Below are positions 12,690 through 22,963 of a DNA stretch of 64,000 bases, piece by piece. Numbering within the stretch: position 1 is the stretch's first letter; each line of letters starts with the position of its first letter. Source of the DNA: Polysphondylium violaceum (lineage: Eukaryota > Evosea > Eumycetozoa > Dictyosteliales > Dictyosteliaceae); contig AJWJ01000031.1 of the NCBI GenBank assembly GCA_000277445.1, positions 20,925 to 84,924 on the forward strand, written 5' to 3'. The position numbers and the translations under genes are program-made. The notes beneath the pieces were generated by a model, which was not told the origin of the DNA, made no database searches, and saw only the letters and a list, made by a program, of their open reading frames with translations.

Positions 12690-12875
12690 CCAAGATTCAT
12701 CCGGATGAATCTCTCAAATGGTTTAGCCAATTAGAAAAATGAAATCGTAATTGGTGATCTAGGCTTTAGTGGACATAGGGCTATATTTACAATGTCCAAG
12801 CATGGACTAACGGGAAGACATAGGACAAAAGTGGAAAATGTAATTGGCAATTAAAAAAATAGATTAAGAAACACT
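12690..12875 (+). pseudogene. C-terminal fragment of a DDE transposase
   Basis: An out-of-frame fragment reads VIGDLGFSGH-RAIF near 12754-12795 and then RTKVENVIGN near 12822-12851. This matches the last part of DDE transposases of the Harbinger/IS5-like type, with a D-x-G-[FY]-x-G-H block and a late R-x-x-x-E-x-x-I-G block carrying the third acidic residue. There is no start codon and stops lie on both sides. A perfect 18-bp palindrome (12694-12711) sits at its left end. The matching N-terminal and middle parts are found at 14577-15110 on the same strand, so the element appears split and permuted around the Rab region. Confidence 0.6.
12694..12711. repeat. Perfect 18-bp palindrome
   Basis: GATTCATCCGGATGAATC is its own reverse complement. 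It lies 105 bp past the DOCK stop codon and at the edge of the transposase fragment. Confidence 0.9.
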
Positions 12876-12880
12876 AAATC

Positions 12881-13130
12881 TTTCACCACCTCTGTATTTA
12901 TCCCATAATTGCAAACATAGTCAATAATTTGTATCAAGATCATCGATATATTTGAGTCTAAACTCTACTCCAATATATTCCTCTTCAAATATATTTTCAG
13001 CATATCTTAATAAAGTTTTTGATTTTCCAGATCCGTATTCACCGAGTTTTAAAAACTTTTATATTAGTCTTTCTTTTTCATGAGTAGTAGGAAGAGTATT
13101 ATTATTTGCCACAATTTTGATTAAAGTCTA
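12881..13130 (-). pseudogene. Truncated Rab-like GTPase pseudogene
   Basis: Reading leftwards, the fragment matches the first 85 or so codons of the intact Rab-like gene at 13406-14111: GEYGSGKSKTLLRYAENIF, then EYIGVEFRLKYIDDLD, then LQLWDKYRGGERF. The position of the start codon is GTG instead of ATG, and an in-frame TGA replaces the Arg of the NYRL motif near 12935. The copy ends abruptly at 12881, next to a transposase fragment, so the second exon is missing. The 5' flank is also duplicated, with clear similarity from 13131 to about 13325 against 14112-14385. It arose by a local duplication and is dead. Confidence 0.8.
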
Positions 13131-13405
13131 TATTATTATCTGTATATGTATGATTATTACATTCCTATTTACAAATAATTATTCAAAAAAAATTCATAGT
13201 ATTTAATCGAGGAAAATAGATATTGAAAAAGATATGAGGATGTGTTTAAAATGAATTAGGTGAAACTATTTCGCTTAAAATAGAGTTGTTGAATTATTTA
13301 GATTAAATAAATCTAGAGAATAAAATACTATTTAATATTTTTAAATACTCTACAAAATGAAAAAGACACATATGTTGATGAAAAGTTAAAATGTAAAAAG
13401 AGTAT

Positions 13406-14111
13406 TTATTGAATGATACAATATGATTTTGGGGGTGGAGCACTCGAGGTTGGTTTTGCATTGGTAAAATTTGGATCATTGATCTTTTTATAAAACAAAG
13501 CTTTTCCAACTTCATCAAACATTTGATGAACATTGATGTTTTCTTTGGCAGAGATTTCATAGTATTTTGCTGCATTGTCTTGTGCAAATTGAATTGCTTC
13601 TTCTCTACTGATTACTCTTTTACTCTCCAAGTCAATTTTGTTACCGACAATATACACTTCATGTATACATTCACTGGTATGTGGAATACCTTTTAATTCT
13701 TCTTTTACATAATTAAATGATTCCCTATCAGTGACATCAAACAATACAAAAATTGCACTTGCATTTCCTACATTGAATTGTGTATGAATTCATTAGTGTT
13801 ATTATAATTGGTCGCCAACAATGATGATTATATATCATTCTATACATACTATAAAATGTGTGAGGTGTTGATCTAAATCTCTCACAACCTCTATATTTAT
13901 CCCACATTTGCAAACATAGTCTATAATTTGGGTCAAGATCATCGATATATTTGATTCTAAACTCTACTCCAATGGTGATTATATGTTGATTTTCAAATAT
14001 ATTATCAGCATATCTTAATAAAGTTTTTGATTTTCCTGATTGGCTTCCACCAAGTATTAAAAACTTTATTATTACTCTTTCTTTTTCCTGTGTATTATTA
14101 TTATTTGCCAT
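13406..14111 (-). CDS. Rab-like small GTPase with altered G3 motif and CAAX tail
   Basis: Two exons (14111-13850 and 13767-13406) encode 207 residues. The join gives FYRNASAIFVLFDVTDRESF, a classic Rab/Ras strand. G1 is GGSQSGKS, G4 is NKID and G5 is EISAKEN. The switch II region is unusual: the normal W-D-T-A-G-Q-E reads W-D-K-Y-R-G-C-E, one residue longer and without the catalytic Gln. The C-terminus ends in CIIQ, a CAAX-type prenylation box rather than the double Cys of most Rabs. It probably acts on endomembranes, but GTP hydrolysis may be slow or absent. A truncated sister copy lies just downstream. Which Rab subgroup it belongs to is not clear. Confidence 0.8.
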
Positions 14112-14375
14112 AACTTTAATTTAAGTCTATATTATTTTCTGTATATGATTATTACATTCCTATTTATATGATGAAGGTTGGTAAAAATTGAAATGTTTGC
14201 AAATAATTTTTTGAAAAAATTTAATAGTGTTTCATTGAAAATAAATCTAGGAAAATAGAAATAATGAGAATGAATATTCAAAAAGATATGTGGATGTGTT
14301 TAAAATGAATTAAGTGAAACTATTTAGCTTAATATAGTATTTTTTGAATTATTTTGATTGAATAAACATAAAGGG

Positions 14376-14559
14376 TAATACTGGCTAGACTAATTCTTTT
14401 AATCTTATCACTATTACATTTGAATGATGTCAATGACAATGGTAAAATATTACTATTTAATGGGTTGGTGTAGTGTGCCTTATTTATTGATAATGATTGG
14501 AGTGTTGATGGTAGTCTACCATTGTGTATATAATTATTAAAACTCTCTCGTATTACCAA
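14376..14559 (-). pseudogene. FNIP-repeat protein fragment
   Basis: A short reading frame without a proper gene context includes GRLPSTLQSLSINKAHY and NILPLSLTSFKC, the L-P-x-x-L-x-x-L rhythm of dictyostelid FNIP repeats. It is only about 60 residues and lies between the Rab 5' flank and a transposase remnant, so it is most likely a scrap of a larger FNIP gene. Confidence 0.45.
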
Positions 14560-14576
14560 CTCTTTTTATTTATTTC

Positions 14577-15110
14577 ATGAACTATATCAAAAATAATGAT
14601 CTATCCAAGCAATTGACTGGAGTGCCAACTGATATATTAAATGTTATATCAGATGCCTATGAAAAAATACATTATAAACAGAATAAATTATCTAGTGAAG
14701 CACTTCTTTTAACCTTACCTTATCGTCATTATCCAAGTATGCTCCTCCTTGCTACTATATTCCAAATAAGCAAACATAGTGCCCATAGAATTAAGAATAA
14801 GGTCCAAACGTTTCTCTATACACTATTCAAGCCAGAGATAACAATGATGGATCCCAAAAGAAGTCTAGAAGAGGGCCATCTTTTTGAGCCACCAAAATTG
14901 ACCTTTATTTCTTATTTTGGATGGAACAGAGCAACCTTGTAACAATTCAAAAAATGTTCTCAATAATAACCTATTTTATTCAGCAAAAAAAAGCAGCATT
15001 CAATTAATATAGTAATTGGCTGCAAAACTTATGGAAGGATATTGTATTTATCTCAATCATATCCAGGGAGTATTAATGATTTGGAAATTATTAACCGTCT
15101 TTTGGCTTGA
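14577..15110 (+). pseudogene. N-terminal and middle fragment of a DDE transposase
   Basis: The frame from 14577 to 14942 has a helix-turn-helix block (LLLTLPYRHYPSMLLLATIF, then ISKHSAHRIKNKV) as in the HTH_Tnp_4 family, then LFEPPKLTFISYF. After a stop, the frame resumes near 15009 with VIGCKTYGRILYLSQ and SYPGSINDLEIINRLLA, which matches the DDE_Tnp_4 block P-G-[ST]-x-[HN]-D. The active element would be one protein; here it is interrupted by stops. The C-terminal part seems to lie 1.8 kb to the left at 12.69-12.87 kb. Confidence 0.65.
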
Positions 15111-15378
15111 ATAAAACGTTTAGTCATAATGCTTTTTAAACAAAACCTTATATTAAAAAAAGACAATGGTAAAAATTATCTTATGAAATTTTAAAAAAAA
15201 AAATAGTTAAAAAAAAATTTAAAAAAAAAAAACAGAAAAAGTTTGTCATGAGTTTCTAAGAATATTGAATTTCTTGTTAGAAGTGTAAATGTAAAAAAGA
15301 TATTAAAAAAAATATGGGTTGATTTGTTTTTTTAGTTTTCAATATTTGTATACAAATATTTATATATATACACTTTTC
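15111..15378. other. AT-rich spacer upstream of the PNK/SWIM gene
   Basis: A-rich tracts and no credible gene; presumably the promoter of the gene starting at 15379. Confidence 0.4.
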
Positions 15379-17073
15379 ATGGATATGAATTCAACACAAA
15401 CAACACAAACACAAATACAAATACAAATACAAACAACAACACAGCAACAAGACACAAATAGTCAAAAAGCAAAGAAATATGATATCAATTATGTGAAAGA
15501 TACACCAGAGTTGGTCTTATTCTGTGGACCACCCAATTGCGGGAAAACAATATACTATGATATGCATTATAAGAAAACACATACTAGAGTATCTGCTCAA
15601 GAGTTGTTTAAGAAATATAGAGATAATAATAGTAATAACAACAATAATAGTAGTAGTAATAATAGTAATGAACAAGAGAATGGTACAATTTCATTTAGAC
15701 AAATAATCAATAACTTTGTTTTAAAAGAACTAAGTGAAGGCAAGAATGTAGTTATAGATGATAACAATCATTTAGCAACCATTAGAGAATCATATGTAGC
15801 TGCACTGGCCCGTACTAGAATACCTGTTTCAAAGATAATTTTGATAAACTTTCATCCTAGTGGTGGTGAACTACAACTAAACTGGGCTCATACATGGTCA
15901 CTTTGTGAAAGATCAATGCTCCTTGGTATGATGGATTCTATATCTTTAAAAGATAAAATAGATAATGAACAACAACAACAAATAGATACTACATTAGAAT
16001 TGGAGCAATTTAAATTAGAATATAAAGAACCAAACAAATATCAAGAATGTATCACTTATATTAAGGATATTACAACTCCTCTTTTCTTTACACACTATTC
16101 ACCTTTATCCTCATCGTCACAAGATTCAATTTCATCAGCATCACCATCACCTCCTTTGTTGCCAAAGTTTAAAAACAAAGGTTTGTTTATAGATTCTAAA
16201 TGTTTAATAGAGTTTAGTAAAGATCCTAGCAGTGGTAATAATAGATATAAAGTTGGATTAAAAGACAATGTCCATTTAGCTATTAAAGATTGGATAGATG
16301 TCAGTGGAACGAGTCGTCGAGTTATTGTTCTCTTGGAAGAGGTATCATTGTTTCCTTCAGCTATAGAGTTGGACAGTCAGGTCCAACATATCCACGAATA
16401 TAGGGAAAAGATTAAAGAATCATTGTCACATTTGTCGCAATTGGTTGAATTCCCAATCTACTATTTCGTTTGCCCCAAAGACACACAAGAGAATGATTTC
16501 TTTAGACTACCTCGACTGGGCATGATTGCATGGGCACAACATAGACATAAATTGTGTTTATCAAAATCGATTATCATACTTGAAGACTCTGATGTCAAAT
16601 TGATAGGCTCGCTTCCCTTTGACATTTGTTTAGAGAGTAAATTCTTTAGCAGCAGTAATTCATGGAAACCAGACAACAGAATCATCAACAACTTGATTGA
16701 AAACTCAAACAACATTCCATCATTCTTGGAAAACATTCAATTCATTGATCAAAGTGATTCTCCCAATGCCATTCTCTATGAATCCGAGAGAGGATTCCCA
16801 CTGTTTAACAAGTTTAAGAATAATTTAGCCAATTCAAACTTTAAACTGAATCAAAACCATTTGATAATCACTGAAGAATCATTACAAACAAACAAGATTC
16901 ATGGTGGATTCTTTCCAAACACTACAATCATTGCCAACGAAGAATTACTTAATCAGCCATCCTTGGATTTAGATCAAATCATCGAGGATGATGATTTAAA
17001 ACCAACTCATAGTAATATTCAAAAAGGACAAGATAATAATGATATGAAAGGAATAATAGAAGTATCAACAAAC

Positions 17074-17160
<87 letters not shown>

Positions 17161-18255
17161 GAAGAAAAAGAACAAGATATTAAATTACAATATATGACAT
17201 CGGCATTTATGAAAGACATTGGTATTGATAGTGCATCCATTGATCGTGGTATAGATTACTTTAGAGAAAACAAGATATGCTCATTTAAAATAGATAGAGT
17301 TAAACAAAGTACTGCAGACAACTCTATCATTCAAGTATTGGCTCAATGTAAAGGTACTGTTCCAACACCATACACTATAACAATTAAACTTAGAAATACT
17401 CTCAACGCTGCTGATAATGAAATCAATACCAATGTTGTTGGTACAACATGTTCTTGTCCAAATGGCTCCAGAACCTATGGTAAATGTAAACATATTGTTG
17501 CATGTTTACAACTATGTAATGACAAATATGCACCCAAGCCAACAGTCATTAAAACACCAAACAAACTATCACCCCCATCATCCAACAGTGGCTCACCATC
17601 ACCAAACAAATCACCATCTCCCTCTAGAAGACTACCAAAATGGATGGACTCACCCTCACCCTCACAACCAACCAAAACATCTCCATTAAAAAGAACATCA
17701 AATCTTTACTTTCCACCAGAAAACAAACATCGCAAAGTTAATTTATTTAAACAAGAACTTCAATTTGAATCACCAACTCCAGTAAATAGTCCGATCAAAA
17801 AAGTATATAATCCCAAATCTCAACCAATACAACAACAACAGGAAGAAGATAAACTATCATTTGATTTTGGTGATTATGACGATGAGGGTTATGATATTCA
17901 ACCAATCAAACAAATAATAACCAGCGACAAACATCCAATTTTAATTAAATTGGAGGAAAGTCAAGAAAGCGAGAAAAAGAAAGGACAAGAATTTATCGAC
18001 AGAGTATTTATTAATCAAAAGAAATCAAAGTTACAATCAATGTTGGAAAATGAAAAAGATCAAGATATCAATAATAATAATAGTTTAGATGATGAATTTA
18101 ATGTACCAAGAACTAAATCAGAAGACCATTTATTATCTTTTTTAAATATTCAAAAATCACAAGCAAATTTCGATTTATTAAACACCCAAGCAACGCCTTC
18201 CTCAAGCCAATATCTCAACAACAACAATACACAAACTTTTAATATCTTTAAATAA
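15379..18255 (+). CDS. PNK-type kinase / HAD-like / SWIM zinc-finger protein
   Basis: One exon of 958 residues; the ATG at 15379 is the first in frame. A P-loop kinase domain begins near residue 47 (LVLFCGPPNCGKT) and continues with GKNVVIDDNNHLATIRESYV, like the polynucleotide kinase half of PNKP (Walker A, then VIDNTN). A second region near 270-430 has HAD/PNKP-phosphatase-like blocks (GLFIDSK, PRLGMIAWA, IIILEDSD, LPFDICLESKFF), but the DxDGT nucleophile motif is absent. A poly-Asn tract follows, then a SWIM zinc finger near 690-720 (CSCPNG...GKCKH) and a Ser/Pro-rich tail. A role in DNA or RNA end processing is inferred. The order kinase, HAD, SWIM is unlike animal PNKP. Confidence 0.75.
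17074..17159. repeat. AAT triplet repeat encoding poly-Asn
   Basis: About 29 tandem AAT codons in frame inside the PNK/SWIM gene, a typical dictyostelid expansion between two folded regions. Confidence 0.95.
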
Positions 18256-18839
18256 ACAATAATTGTACAAATATATATGATGAAAAAATAAATTTATTTT
18301 TATTTATTGATCTTTTGGAATATGAGTTATTTTACATTTAGTATTGATAGTCGTATGGATATCCATTTACCATTACATTTGGCTGTATAAATGCTGGTGG
18401 TGGTATTGGCCTAGAGGGAATCAGTGCAAGATAAAAAAGCACCAGAGGACAAGAAAATAAAATCCAATCTTTTCCAAGAATGTGACAAGATAGTACAAAA
18501 AAAAGCTCTTTTTTTTGCGAATAGGTGCAATTTCAATAGATCAAATGGATGTGAATGAAAAATAAAAACGTTGAAAGTGGATGAGGAGAAAAAAATAAAT
18601 TCCCCGACATCAATGTTTTCAAAATTTTTGTTAATAATCGTTGTTTGTCCACTATATGCCCTCAACACATTTAGCCTATCTATCCTCTGAACTCAGTGTT
18701 TTCATTGTAAATCTATTACAGTTTCAAATAATGCTAATTAATTAATTTCCTTTTCATAATAACCAGAATGTCACAAAAAAAAAAAAAAAATTAAAATTCG
18801 TTAATTTGAAGTTCATTCTATTTATTTTGTAAATACAAC
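18256..18839. other. Spacer between the PNK/SWIM gene and the Nca2-like gene
   Basis: It contains polyadenylation-like AATAAA near 18285 and one possible orphan exon on the minus strand (18338-18410). The rest shows no gene. It ends in an A run before the start at 18840. Confidence 0.4.
18338..18410 (-). pseudogene. Orphan terminal exon of a Pro-rich protein
   Basis: After an AG acceptor (complement of 18411-18412), the minus strand reads RPIPPPAFIQPNVMVNGY-PYDYQY and a stop. This looks like the C-terminus of a low-complexity RNA-binding-type protein. No upstream exons are convincing within the next 400 bp, so it is probably a relic, or an exon of a gene I cannot assemble. Confidence 0.3.
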
Positions 18840-21389
18840 ATGAGCCACACTACACATAACAAAGCAGCCAATATAAAGAGATCGATCAGTGATTTAATAT
18901 CAGTGACACAATGGTCGGTTCCATTATCCCTCACTCATGATAACATTGATCATGAAATAGATCAAAATCTATTAGATGTCATTAATCAACTAAGAAATAG
19001 AATATCAATTACTACAAGTAGTAGTGAAAAGAAGACTAATAATGATAGTGATAGTAATAGTGATAATAATCAATTAACTAGAAAGAAAGTAAAATCAGTT
19101 ATATCATCATCAAGTAACAACAATAGTAGTAACAAGTATTACAGCACTATCGGTGAAAAAAGTTTAGATGAACCTCTTACCTCTTTGAAAAAGATCAATC
19201 AGAGTGTATTAAATCAAATAAACTTGATGAATAAACTTGAAAAGGTGTTTTCAAATGTTGGTGATATAGTTTTTAATAATGATAATGATTTCGATATAGA
19301 ATCAAGTGTAAATAGCAATAATAGTAATAGTATAAAGAATATAAATAGTAGTAATAACAACAACAACAACGATACCAATGATGATCATATAGAATACAAC
19401 CCATCGCTAACATATAGATTAGGAAAACAATTTGTCTTGGGTCATTTGTTTGTGGACCAAATGACCACATTACTAGATTTTTTGTTTCTTTTATCATTGG
19501 AAATCGAATCAAATCTAGAGTATTGGGAGAGAAAGGTAGGCGATCATTCATGGTATCTCTATGAAAAGACACCTTTGTTTTGGTTTAATTATCATAGACA
19601 ACAAATCACAAAACTAGTAGAGTTTGAAGATAGATTCAACAAAATGCATAATCTATCCAAAACTAAATCATTACAACTACTTTCAACTTGCTTATCGAAA
19701 TTAAATCAATCATTGGAATGGATTCAATCAAAACTATTATTTAGAAAAGTTGATAATAATAGTAATGTAGTATCTAATCTTGAACATAGAGTTAAAGAAC
19801 AACAACTAGCCAGTAAACAAGAAACAGACAGCAACAACAAAGATAAACAATACATATTACATCCAATTAAAGAATTGGATAATAGAATGAAAAGATTGGG
19901 TAAATTTGAAAAGATCACAGCCACCTCTATTGGTAGACTATGTCACATCTTGGAGAAATCTAAAGATTTTCAAAGTGTTTCAGAATTTAATACAGTTATC
20001 ATTCAAGGACTCATACTACTCTATGATTTATTATTGTATTTAAATAATAGCTTTAATATAAACATTAATCAAAATATAATAGACAACAACACCAACAATA
20101 TTGATCAATTAATTCAATTATTAAGCAATAGCAATAGTAATAACAATAACAATATCTTATCTAATCAACAATTACAAGATGTACAAAAATCAATATACAA
20201 GGTATTGAATGGCAATCTATTGTTTGCCAAAGAATCAAGTGCAAAGATCTATGAACGAGTGACACAAGACTGCATGCCCGGCTATTTTAGCAGAAATTGG
20301 TTGAAATTGACGATTGGTTCGGTGGCATTGGGCATATCGATCAAGTATTCCTATGACAATGTGGACGTGTTTAAACAGAATCTAAAGGAATACAAAACAG
20401 CCTTGATTAGATTCTACAAGGACCATCTCGAGGAACCCTTATTCAATATATGGAATGTCATTCGATACGACAAAAAGACACTCTCTGTCTCTGACCCCAT
20501 CTCTTTACAATCTTCGGTCGACTCGCTCGGCAGAATGGTGGTCGACTATGCCATTGACCACAACAAGAGCGTCTCTTCCGACACCCAACTCCAAGAAAAG
20601 CTCGTCGAGTTGGCCAGTCGCGGCGACATATCGTCGGTGATGAAGTCGTATGAAAACAACATACGCGCACCCATCCAAAACCTCTTGTTTGGCGATTTGA
20701 TCCGATTGATTCTGATTCAGGTGCAAAAGGAAAAAGTCGACATTGACAAGGCAATGGTGGCCATCGACAAGCTCTTGCAAGCTAATGAGCTTAACTTTCA
20801 GATCCTCGCCGCCATCCCCGCCGGCATATTCATCAGCTTGATCATATGGCAAATCAAAAAACTCCTCACCGATCCCAAAAAGACTCTGCCCTACTCGCAG
20901 ACCGTCATCTTTGCCACACTCCGTAAACTCCACCGCACCCTCACCATCAGCAACAGCAGTGACTACAACAATAGCAAACAACAACAATCACTCCACGCAT
21001 CCAACCTCATCCCCACCACTCTTCAACAAATGTCGCCCATTGTCACAAGCTATTTCAAGACGGTGTCATCTGCCAACAACAGCAGAAGAAACAGTCTTGA
21101 CAGCAGCGGTAGCACCACCAATGTAAATGACACCCCACTCCTCACATCTCTACAACAACAACAGCAACACCAACAAATCTCTTTTGAACAATACGGTCTG
21201 GTGTTGTCTTGCACCTTTAAACTCAGACAACATCAGAAATCTGTCAAAGGTGCCATTGAAAACCAATGGTTCAAAGAAGATCTCTTTGATCTCGAATCTG
21301 ACCATCTCCAACCAAGTGACAAAATCATTACAATCAATAGAATGTTTACTACCTATTCCTTTTTATCGAAAAAGTTGGGTAATAACTAA
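18840..21389 (+). CDS. Nca2-like mitochondrial protein
   Basis: A single exon of 849 residues. The C-terminal half has the NCA2 family signature: an upstream membrane segment (LKLTIGSVALGISIKYSY), then FYKDHLEEPLFNIWNVIRYD, SLGRMVVDYAID, IRAPIQNLLFGDLIRLILIQVQKEKVDIDKA, and a second hydrophobic segment (LAAIPAGIFISLIIW). In yeast, Nca2 is a mitochondrial membrane protein that controls the ATP6/ATP8 transcript ratio. The N-terminal half is Ser/Asn-rich and poorly conserved. Codons turn C-rich between about 20.46 and 21.15 kb while the first half is AT-ending. The family assignment is good; the exact role in amoebae is unknown. Confidence 0.8.
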   Translation: MSHTTHNKAANIKRSISDLISVTQWSVPLSLTHDNIDHEIDQNLLDVINQLRNRISITTSSSEKKTNNDSDSNSDNNQLTRKKVKSVISSSSNNNSSNKYYSTIGEKSLDEPLTSLKKINQSVLNQINLMNKLEKVFSNVGDIVFNNDNDFDIESSVNSNNSNSIKNINSSNNNNNNDTNDDHIEYNPSLTYRLGKQFVLGHLFVDQMTTLLDFLFLLSLEIESNLEYWERKVGDHSWYLYEKTPLFWFNYHRQQITKLVEFEDRFNKMHNLSKTKSLQLLSTCLSKLNQSLEWIQSKLLFRKVDNNSNVVSNLEHRVKEQQLASKQETDSNNKDKQYILHPIKELDNRMKRLGKFEKITATSIGRLCHILEKSKDFQSVSEFNTVIIQGLILLYDLLLYLNNSFNININQNIIDNNTNNIDQLIQLLSNSNSNNNNNILSNQQLQDVQKSIYKVLNGNLLFAKESSAKIYERVTQDCMPGYFSRNWLKLTIGSVALGISIKYSYDNVDVFKQNLKEYKTALIRFYKDHLEEPLFNIWNVIRYDKKTLSVSDPISLQSSVDSLGRMVVDYAIDHNKSVSSDTQLQEKLVELASRGDISSVMKSYENNIRAPIQNLLFGDLIRLILIQVQKEKVDIDKAMVAIDKLLQANELNFQILAAIPAGIFISLIIWQIKKLLTDPKKTLPYSQTVIFATLRKLHRTLTISNSSDYNNSKQQQSLHASNLIPTTLQQMSPIVTSYFKTVSSANNSRRNSLDSSGSTTNVNDTPLLTSLQQQQQHQQISFEQYGLVLSCTFKLRQHQKSVKGAIENQWFKEDLFDLESDHLQPSDKIITINRMFTTYSFLSKKLGNN

Positions 21390-21548
21390 TTCATTTACCG
21401 TAATAAATAAGCATTTTATTGTTTCATCTAAATATATAATTCTTCAAGAGTTGTGTTTTGATTGAGTATGGGGTACTATGATTGATGCTCGGCACTATTC
21501 GTACACTATTCCCAGATTTGAAAAGGAAATAACAGCATAATTGTTTGT

Positions 21549-22058
21549 TTATTCAACCTTTCTTTGTTTTTTCTTGCATGATACAATATATGATATGATG
21601 GTTATGAGGATGAGAGATACAAGGAATGAGCCAAATATAATGATCACCAACACACCCCTACCAACAACATAGTTGTCACTGTACATTACATTAACGAGTA
21701 ATGTGTAGTTTTGTTGATGATTGCTCGGGTTGTTGTGAATGTAGATCAATCCTGTTGAATAGGACTCATAGTACAGACTTGTAAGTTTGCTTGCAAAAGA
21801 GTAGGTGTTTGATAGACGCACACCATTATCGATAGACTCTTTATCAAGAGCCACAGACAAACCATAAGCACCTAGTTTAGAGAATACCACAGGATCATTG
21901 GATTCACTAAAATGGCCTGTAATTGAATCCCTGTCTTCTGTCATTCCAAGACTGAGTTCAGAGTATTCCCCATACGACACAAATGGAAAAATTGCATTAT
22001 ACCAATACAAATGCACGATAAATGTGCATGCAAGCAATATTTTGGTTATTCCTTTCAT
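21549..22058 (-). CDS. Hypothetical type I membrane protein
   Basis: 169 residues. It has an N-terminal signal-anchor (MKGITKILLACTFIVHLYWY), an extracellular region of about 115 residues with N-glycosylation sites (NYT) and a C-terminal membrane segment (VLVIIIFGSFLVSLILITII) with a short basic tail. No family recognised. The stop codon of another frame-matched open stretch (22310-22059) lies immediately before its ATG, so the true start or gene extent is uncertain. Confidence 0.5.
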   Translation of the reverse strand: MKGITKILLACTFIVHLYWYNAIFPFVSYGEYSELSLGMTEDRDSITGHFSESNDPVVFSKLGAYGLSVALDKESIDNGVRLSNTYSFASKLTSLYYESYSTGLIYIHNNPSNHQQNYTLLVNVMYSDNYVVGRGVLVIIIFGSFLVSLILITIISYIVSCKKKQRKVE

Positions 22059-22310
22059 TTAGCTAGCCGTATAGATGTTCAATGAAATTGAAAAAAACTT
22101 TGACTTTAGATAAACAAGCATTTTACTGCAATCTGCAAACGTGGATGCGATGCAGAAAAACCACGTATTAAAAAATTCACCAAAAGTGTACAGGTGCAAA
22201 CCTTTAAAAAATTGAAATTCAATTATAAATTGATAAGTAAATACCATTTCATTTGTACAACCTATCACCAATAAAAGAACGCTCATTTTACTAAAACAGT
22301 TTTGACTCAT
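22059..22310 (-). CDS. Possible small membrane ORF fused in phase to the next
   Basis: 83 residues with hydrophobic stretches, in the same frame as the ORF that begins right after its TAA. It could be a separate small gene, a broken 5' part of the downstream gene, or chance. No family recognised. Confidence 0.2.
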   Translation of the reverse strand: MSQNCFSKMSVLLLVIGCTNEMVFTYQFIIEFQFFKGLHLYTFGEFFNTWFFCIASTFADCSKMLVYLKSKFFSISLNIYTAS

Positions 22311-22371
22311 TAAATGGGATAAAATGAAATTAAAAATTTAATTAATAAATATATTATTATATATTGTGAAG

Positions 22372-22640
22372 TTATTGATAGTTTTGAACTCCACAATGCC
22401 CAAGAGCTCCCCAATGAATCATAAGCACACTATAGAGTTGATTATTTTGATTGATACTATTCTTTTTATAATCACTCATAGAATATACTTGAAATGAATA
22501 TGACCTGTTTGGGAATAAAAATATTTGTTTTAGTTTTAAATCCTTAAAACATACCATAAAGATCACCATCAAATTTAATTAAATGATCTTGTACGGAATG
22601 TTTGGCATCATTCTAATATGTAACCAATAATCTATCCTAG
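22372..22640 (-). CDS. Possible small spliced gene or gene fragment
   Basis: The minus strand has an open stretch NDAKHSVQDHLIKFDGDLY after an AG, then a gtatgt donor, and a following open stretch ending YSVLMIHWGALGHCGVQNYQ and stop at 22372. The protein-like composition (His, Trp, Cys, balanced charge) suggests real or formerly real coding. No start exon is found. Not recognised. Confidence 0.3.
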
Positions 22641-22963
22641 TTTGACAAATCCACTTTTATACCATCTCTTTAACTGATGAGGTTGGGAATAAGTTATCCT
22701 CACTATTATTTATTACTGTAACTATTTGTAATGTTGTCAAGCTGATTAATTGATCCACCAGTGCTTTAGTGATTTGAAAACATTCAATAAATATTGTTTG
22801 TGTGGGAAACTATTATGTGGGTATTTAAATCTGTTTATTGTGACTCATTATTATTTATAAATAATAATAAATAAATAAAAATTAATTTGATTTTTGGTTT
22901 TTTAATTTTTTTTTATATATTTCTTTTTTTTGTTTTTTATCTTTTTTCTATGTTGTGATTATC

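Noticed and set aside
17019-17240. Minus-strand poly-Leu ORF
   Set aside because: Reverse strand of the AAT repeat.
22848-22867. Palindromic TTATTATTTA/TAAATAATAA
   Set aside because: Only A and T; such palindromes are expected often in this composition.
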